From NCBI RefSeq assembly GCF_030410135.1, contig NZ_JAUGQQ010000001.1, positions 310,001-374,000 on the forward strand: a DNA stretch of 64,000 nt. The letters are read 5' to 3'. This document shows, piece after piece, positions 59,293-64,000 of this stretch (within the stretch, counting starts at the first letter, position 1; each line of letters begins with the position of its first letter). Source of the stretch: Aequorivita aurantiaca. Its GTDB lineage: Bacteria > Bacteroidota > Bacteroidia > Flavobacteriales > Flavobacteriaceae. The notes beneath the pieces are model-generated. The model saw nothing but the letters and a program-made list of their open reading frames with translations, ran no database searches and was not told the origin of the DNA. The position numbers and the translations under genes are program-made.

Positions 59293-60993
59293 ATGAACAA
59301 TTTGAAATCACACACTAGAACACGCGCTCAGGAAAGCACCGGCGCCATTGAAAAACTATATATTACTATGCGTCACCTCTTCAACCGTGGGTTTTACAAA
59401 CCTATGGGAATATCAGGGGAAACGCTCCGAGAATCACTTTTAACCCTTAGGCCGGAAATCTATGGTTCCATAACCGAAGATAAAATAGAACTTCAGGGCC
59501 TACTCTACGTTATGGACCGCTTACCTATTGGGATTGAAGAGTGTACTTTCATAAACCTTACTAGTGATGAGGGCTATAATAATTCTCATTTTGAGCCCAT
59601 TATTCCTCTTAAACGACGAAGGAATTGCTACCGTATCGATTCTGAGCAGATGAATATTGAAATCACCCGGGGAAGATCTGAGATTTATGATATTCTAACC
59701 CACCTAACTTTTCTGTTTATAGAATCGCATAAAATAATGAAACAAGTGCTAATCACTGAAAACGGCGAAGTGATACGCGATTGGAAAAAACTGGAACAAG
59801 CGGTTCTTAAAAAGGATAAATTAACCCAAGAGGAAAAGGAAGTGGCCCTTACCCACACCGCGAATTTTCTTGGAAGAACTTTTGACGAGGTAAAGAGTGC
59901 CTTCCCATATTTTGCTACAGAAAAAAACGAAAATAGGTTTTTCAATATTATCTATTTCCTTGGTAAATTGGCCATAGAAGAAATTCTAGAGGATAAAAAA
60001 CGCATTATTACGTTTAGTCCAGTGCTCCGGGAACGATTGGGACATCACATTCATGGCGAGCAGTGGGCATATCGCATCAAAAATTCATTGAAGGAGCATG
60101 GGTTGATTGAGCGTCCACTTCATATTATAAGCGCCAATATGCATAGCGTAATGAACAGTCTTTATGCATCAAAAGCATTGCCAGCAGAGTTCTCTAAAAA
60201 AAGATCTCTGGAAGTTTTCGAAGCTTTAAGTAGTCCCACGAATATGAAACTGCGGGAGAAAGTAACCAAAACAGCACTCTCTGAAGGAATGATTTTTATT
60301 GATGACACTAGTGGCACAAACATAGATGTCCAAATTATTGACACCGCCAAAATAACCAAGAACCCTTTCACGGCGGGATTGAAAGGGCTGGAGGATTCTA
60401 AAAAACCTGTCATCATAGTTATGGATTATGCCTTCGGCGAACAAGCATACGAAACTATGGACGAGCTGTTGAAACCTTTGGTTAACGCCGATAAAAGCCG
60501 ACAATTCTTAAATGTAGTTTCCATTTCAATTATGGGAAAGGCTGGCATTCTTGAAGGCGGGAAAGGCGATATTATGATTCCCTCTGCCCACGTTTTTGAG
60601 GGCACGGCAGACAATTATCCTTTCAAGAACCAAATGGACAAATCCCTTTTTAAGGACGATGATGTAAAAGTTTTTACGGGAACAATGATTTCGGTACTTG
60701 GAACCTCGCTTCAAAACAGGGACGTGCTTAAATTCTTCCACAATTCCACGTGGAATGTAATTGGTCTTGAAATGGAAGGGGCGCATTACCAAAAGGCAAT
60801 CCAGGCGGCGTCCAAGATTCGCAGAAGTATTAGCCCAAAAGTAAAAGTTCGTTATGCCTATTATGCCTCAGATAATCCCTTAGAAACAGGAAGCACATTA
60901 GCGTCCGGGGGCTTGGGCACAACTGGGGTAAAACCAACCTATTTGATTACTGAAAAGATGTTAAAACAGATATTAGACGCTTCTAAAAATTAA
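59293..60993 (+). CDS. DUF6909-type protein with a nucleoside-phosphorylase-like C-terminal half
   Basis: A 566-residue cytoplasmic protein with no signal peptide. The N-terminal half (about residues 1-260) is helical, includes RHLFNRGFYKPMGISGETLR and is of unknown role. The C-terminal half (about 270-560) has features of the nucleoside phosphorylase/MTAN superfamily: IMGKAGILEGGKGDIMIPSA at about 413-432, GTMISVLGTSLQNRD at about 463-477, and the family-defining EMEGA at 493-497 (VIGLEMEGAHY). It may bind purine nucleosides or nucleotides. I recall this as DUF6909, from memory. A weak parS-like word lies in its coding region at 60742-60757. It precedes rfbB by two bp. Confidence 0.7.
   Translation: MNNLKSHTRTRAQESTGAIEKLYITMRHLFNRGFYKPMGISGETLRESLLTLRPEIYGSITEDKIELQGLLYVMDRLPIGIEECTFINLTSDEGYNNSHFEPIIPLKRRRNCYRIDSEQMNIEITRGRSEIYDILTHLTFLFIESHKIMKQVLITENGEVIRDWKKLEQAVLKKDKLTQEEKEVALTHTANFLGRTFDEVKSAFPYFATEKNENRFFNIIYFLGKLAIEEILEDKKRIITFSPVLRERLGHHIHGEQWAYRIKNSLKEHGLIERPLHIISANMHSVMNSLYASKALPAEFSKKRSLEVFEALSSPTNMKLREKVTKTALSEGMIFIDDTSGTNIDVQIIDTAKITKNPFTAGLKGLEDSKKPVIIVMDYAFGEQAYETMDELLKPLVNADKSRQFLNVVSISIMGKAGILEGGKGDIMIPSAHVFEGTADNYPFKNQMDKSLFKDDDVKVFTGTMISVLGTSLQNRDVLKFFHNSTWNVIGLEMEGAHYQKAIQAASKIRRSISPKVKVRYAYYASDNPLETGSTLASGGLGTTGVKPTYLITEKMLKQILDASKN
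60742..60757. other. parS-like palindrome inside the DUF6909 gene
   Basis: AATTCCACGTGGAATG shares the inner 12 bases TTCCACGTGGAA with the parS site at 48335 but differs at the two outer positions at each end. ParB affinity may be low. It encodes the residues NSTWN of the protein. Confidence 0.35.
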
Positions 60994-60995
60994 TT

Positions 60996-62006
60996 TTGAA
61001 AAACGATAAAGTACTGATTACCGGTGGCGCAGGGTTTATAGGTTCCAATTATGTGGAATACGCCCTAAAAAATTCAGACGATGAAATTTTCGTGCTGGAT
61101 AAGCTAACTTATGCTGGGAATTTAAAGAATTTGGAAACAGTTTCCCACAAAATTACATTTATAAGAGGGGATATTTGCGATGCCGATTTTATTCAGGATT
61201 TGTTCTCAAAATATGCTTTTCAAAAGGTGGTTCATTTCGCTGCGGAAAGCCATGTGGACAACTCTATTTCCGGACCTTCGGAATTTATTCAAACGAATAT
61301 CGTGGGCACGTTTAACCTGCTTCAAAGTGCCTATACAACTTGGATGCATGGCCCCAATGACCTCAAATCCGAATTCAAATATGCACGTTTTCTGCACATT
61401 TCAACTGATGAGGTGTACGGAACATTGGGAGAAACAGGACTTTTTACGGAAGAAACATCTTACGCCCCAAACAGTCCGTACAGCGCTTCAAAGGCATCTT
61501 CAGATTTTATCGTGCGCAGTTATTTTCATACCTATGGTCTGCCCGTTGTAACCACTAACTGTTCCAACAATTACGGCCCAAATCAGCATAAGGAAAAATT
61601 GATTCCCACCATTATTCGGAAAGCAATTTCCGGACAGCCTATTCCTATTTATGGCGATGGGAAAAACGTGCGTGACTGGCTTTATGTCATGGACCATTGC
61701 AGCGGCATATATTTGGCTTTGGAAAAAGGAAAGTTGGGCGAAACCTACAATATTGGTGGCCGCAACGAACGTGAAAATCTTTATATTGCAAATGTTATCT
61801 GTGAATTGTTAAATGAAATGCTTCCGAAGAATTCATCTTACAAAGAGCAAATAACTTTTGTGAAAGACCGTCCCGGCCACGATTTTAGATATGCCATTAA
61901 TGCGTCAAAAATTGAAAAGGAACTGGGTTGGAAAGCAAAAGAGAATTTTGAGACAGGCATACAAAAAACAATTGCTTGGTATTTAGAAAATAAAGAAAGA
62001 TTATGA
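60996..62006 (+). CDS. rfbB: dTDP-glucose 4,6-dehydratase
   Basis: Second enzyme of dTDP-L-rhamnose synthesis. Short-chain dehydrogenase motifs: [17 protein letters not shown] at residues 9-25, [28 protein letters not shown] (catalytic Tyr/Lys) and [19 protein letters not shown]. Length 336 is standard. It starts at TTG 60996, two bp after the DUF6909 stop, in the run rfbB-rfbA-rfbC-rfbD. The rfbA ATG overlaps its stop. Confidence 0.96.
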   Translation: MKNDKVLITGGAGFIGSNYVEYALKNSDDEIFVLDKLTYAGNLKNLETVSHKITFIRGDICDADFIQDLFSKYAFQKVVHFAAESHVDNSISGPSEFIQTNIVGTFNLLQSAYTTWMHGPNDLKSEFKYARFLHISTDEVYGTLGETGLFTEETSYAPNSPYSASKASSDFIVRSYFHTYGLPVVTTNCSNNYGPNQHKEKLIPTIIRKAISGQPIPIYGDGKNVRDWLYVMDHCSGIYLALEKGKLGETYNIGGRNERENLYIANVICELLNEMLPKNSSYKEQITFVKDRPGHDFRYAINASKIEKELGWKAKENFETGIQKTIAWYLENKERL

Positions 62007-62860
62007 AGGGAATCATTTTAGCCGGAGGCTCTGGCACGCGGTTGCACCCAATTACTTTGGCAGTAAGCAAGCAATTAATGCCCGTATATGACAAACCCAT
62101 GATCTATTATCCGCTGTCAACGCTAATGTATGCGGGCATAAAGGAAATCTTGATTATTTCAACCCCACAAGACCTTCCACTTTTTAGGCAACTTTTGGGA
62201 GATGGCGAAAAATTAGGATGTAACTTTCAATATGCGGAACAGGCCCATCCCAACGGTCTTGCGGAAGCTTTTATAATTGGAAGGAAATTTATTGGCAACG
62301 ATAAAGTAGCGTTAATTCTGGGCGATAATATTTTTTATGGTTCGGGGTTAAAAGAATCATTGCAATCCAATAATAATCCCGATGGCGGGGTTATTTATGC
62401 TTATCACGTCTTGGATCCCGAACGATATGGGGTTGTGGAGTTTGACAAATCCGGTAAAGCACTTTCAATTGAGGAAAAGCCCAAGAATCCTAAATCAAAT
62501 TACGCCGTTCCCGGCATCTATTTTTACGATAACAGCGTAGTAGATATTGCCGCAAATATAAAACCCAGTGCTCGCGGTGAACTAGAAATAACCGATGTAA
62601 ACAATGTGTACTTAAAACAGGGAAAACTTAATGTTAGTATTCTCGATAAAGGCACGGCGTGGTTAGATACCGGAACATTTGCTTCCTTAATGCAAGCGGC
62701 ACAATTTGTAGAGGTTATTGAGGAAAGACAAGGCCTGAAAATTGGCGCTATTGAAGAAGCAGCTTATGAAATGGGCTACATTTCAAAAGAAAAATTAATT
62801 GCTTTGGCCGAGCCTTTATTGAAAAGTGGTTATGGAAAACATTTACTTCAACTTGATTAA
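62003..62860 (+). CDS. rfbA: Glucose-1-phosphate thymidylyltransferase
   Basis: First enzyme of the dTDP-rhamnose pathway, making dTDP-glucose. [20 protein letters not shown] at residues 8-27, the [17 protein letters not shown] segment, [15 protein letters not shown] and the late [10 protein letters not shown] are diagnostic. Length 285 is normal. Its ATG overlaps the rfbB stop by four bp (ATGA), so expression is coupled. Confidence 0.97.
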   Translation: MKGIILAGGSGTRLHPITLAVSKQLMPVYDKPMIYYPLSTLMYAGIKEILIISTPQDLPLFRQLLGDGEKLGCNFQYAEQAHPNGLAEAFIIGRKFIGNDKVALILGDNIFYGSGLKESLQSNNNPDGGVIYAYHVLDPERYGVVEFDKSGKALSIEEKPKNPKSNYAVPGIYFYDNSVVDIAANIKPSARGELEITDVNNVYLKQGKLNVSILDKGTAWLDTGTFASLMQAAQFVEVIEERQGLKIGAIEEAAYEMGYISKEKLIALAEPLLKSGYGKHLLQLD

Positions 62861-62868
62861 AATTAATT

Positions 62869-63414
62869 TTGGAACTACTAAAATCTCCATTAAAAGATTG
62901 TTTTATACTGAAACCTACTGTATTTAGGGATGAACGGGGAATTTTTTATGAAACCTACAATCAAAATGCTTTTGAAAAAGCCACAGGGCTTAAAATTGAT
63001 TTTGTACAGGACAACCAATCTATTTCCTCAAGAGGTGTGTTGCGCGGACTTCATTTTCAAAAGGGCGCAATGGCGCAGGCAAAGCTGGTAAGGGTTGTAA
63101 GTGGAAGGGTGTTGGATATTGTTGTAGATATTCGAAAAGAGTCAGAAACCTTTGGGCAATCCTTTTCAGTTGTTTTGGATGATGTGAACCATCTCCAACT
63201 TTTCGTTCCCCGCGGGTTTGCTCACGGATTTATCACGCTCTCAGATCAATCGGTGTTTTCGTATAAATGTGATAATTATTACGATAAAGTTTCGGAAGGC
63301 GGTATTATATATAATGACGCAACCTTGGCGCTGGATTGGCATCTTCCGAAGGAAGAATTTATTATTTCAGAAAAAGATTTGCAACTTCCCAATTTCAGGG
63401 AAGCAATTACATGA
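62869..63414 (+). CDS. rfbC: dTDP-4-dehydrorhamnose 3,5-epimerase
   Basis: Cupin-fold epimerase making dTDP-4-keto-L-rhamnose. HFQKGAMAQAKLVRVVSGRVL (here split: HFQKG then QAKLVRVVSGRVL), FVPRGFAHGFITLS and the late DWHLPKEEFIISEKD are typical. Length 181 is normal. It starts at a TTG eight bp after rfbA. Its stop overlaps the rfbD ATG (ATGA). Confidence 0.95.
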   Translation: MELLKSPLKDCFILKPTVFRDERGIFYETYNQNAFEKATGLKIDFVQDNQSISSRGVLRGLHFQKGAMAQAKLVRVVSGRVLDIVVDIRKESETFGQSFSVVLDDVNHLQLFVPRGFAHGFITLSDQSVFSYKCDNYYDKVSEGGIIYNDATLALDWHLPKEEFIISEKDLQLPNFREAIT

Positions 63415-64000
63415 AAAAAATATTGGTTACAGGGGCGAACGGACAATTGGCGAAATGCATAAAAAATGCGGCTCCCCATTTTCCCGACCTTCAATTTATC
63501 TTTGTTTCAAAAGAAGAGCTAGATATTCAAGATGCCGGTCTATTAAGGGAGTTTTTCCAAAAGAATAATTATTCACACTGTATTAATACGGCGGCATATA
63601 CAAATGTGGAGAAGGCGGAAAGTGAACCGGAAATAGCTTTCACAATCAATGCCGAAGCAGTAAAAATCCTGGCAACCGTTTGCAAGGAAATGAATGTTAT
63701 ATTGTTTCATATTTCCACAGATTATGTTTTTGACGGGATTAAAAATTCTCCATACATTGAAACTGATCCCACAAATCCTATCAATGTTTATGGGGCTTCC
63801 AAATTAAAGGGGGAACAATACATCCAAGAAATTTTGGATAAATTCTTCATTTTCCGAACGTCGTGGCTCTATTCACAATATGGGCATAATTTTTTGAGAA
63901 CGATCATCAAATACGCCGACGAAGGAAAACCACTAACCATAACCACGGAACAAACGGGAACGCCTACAAATGCAAATGATTTGGCAAATGCATTATTACA
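63411..64000 (+). CDS. rfbD: dTDP-4-dehydrorhamnose reductase (3' truncated by window end)
   Basis: The ATG at 63411 overlaps the rfbC stop. The reading frame stays open to base 64000, giving at least 196 codons. Motifs: MKKILVTGANGQLAKC (NADP-binding loop), INTAAYTNVEKAE, FHISTDYVFDG, YGASKLKGEQYI (catalytic Tyr/Lys) and RTSWLYSQYGHNF. It is the final enzyme of dTDP-L-rhamnose synthesis. The remaining third or so of the gene lies beyond the window. Confidence 0.94.
   Translation, partial: MKKILVTGANGQLAKCIKNAAPHFPDLQFIFVSKEELDIQDAGLLREFFQKNNYSHCINTAAYTNVEKAESEPEIAFTINAEAVKILATVCKEMNVILFHISTDYVFDGIKNSPYIETDPTNPINVYGASKLKGEQYIQEILDKFFIFRTSWLYSQYGHNFLRTIIKYADEGKPLTITTEQTGTPTNANDLANALL

Overview
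The window is chromosomal DNA of a member of the Bacteroidota, most likely family Flavobacteriaceae. Evidence: low G+C; promoters of the TAnnTTTG (-7) type and almost no Shine-Dalgarno sites; exported proteins typical of that group (DUF4175, DUF4837, DUF4349, DUF6909, an outer-membrane beta-barrel/TonB receptor, Gly/Pro-rich small membrane protein); a dihydroneopterin aldolase/glutaminyl-tRNA synthetase pair; and a zinc-ligand-free ribosomal protein L32. I see no prophage, insertion sequence, CRISPR array or defence island: this is a housekeeping region.

Layout. 0-7.5 kb: an ABC ATPase, a CurA-type oxidoreductase, a FUSC membrane protein, a GreA/B-C-like protein with the MtgA transglycosylase, and a DAO-type flavoenzyme. 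7.5-12.6 kb, minus strand: pdxA, DUF177, rpmF, fabH, accB, accC, the fatty-acid initiation cluster. 12.6-24.6 kb: ribE, a CAU-anticodon tRNA, methylmalonyl-CoA epimerase, rbfA with a LolC/E-type permease, dusB, a TonB-type receptor, lepA, a cation/proton antiporter and a lactonase-like MBL protein. 24.6-33.5 kb: exported peptidases (S8, M1, S41), rnpA, DUF4349, then elaA-like, CDF exporter and rpiB on the minus strand. 33.5-34.06 kb: the only long non-coding stretch, AT-rich. 34-44 kb: rnr, lysE-type exporter, tRNA-Cys, folB, glnS, a three-gene envelope-stress cassette (YtxH/holin-like/DUF6327-like), an SPFH protein, an outer-membrane barrel and gltX. 44-53.8 kb: DUF4175, ybeY, mnmG, methyltransferase, holB, pgk. 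53.9-64 kb: cell-wall and envelope genes (MltD, DUF4837, TatA, M23, GH3-type, DUF6909) running into rfbBACD for dTDP-L-rhamnose, the last gene cut by the window end.

The most informative signals are not genes. A perfect 16-bp palindromic parS site lies just upstream of mnmG, a near-perfect one overlaps the start of the gene after mnmG, and a weaker one lies inside the DUF6909 gene. Together with rnpA, mnmG, the AT-rich gap with DnaA-box-like words at 33.5-34.06 kb, and a change in gene-strand bias across that gap, they suggest the window lies near the replication origin; this is inference. The most interesting protein is the DUF6909 member, whose C-terminal half carries nucleoside-phosphorylase/nucleosidase-like motifs.
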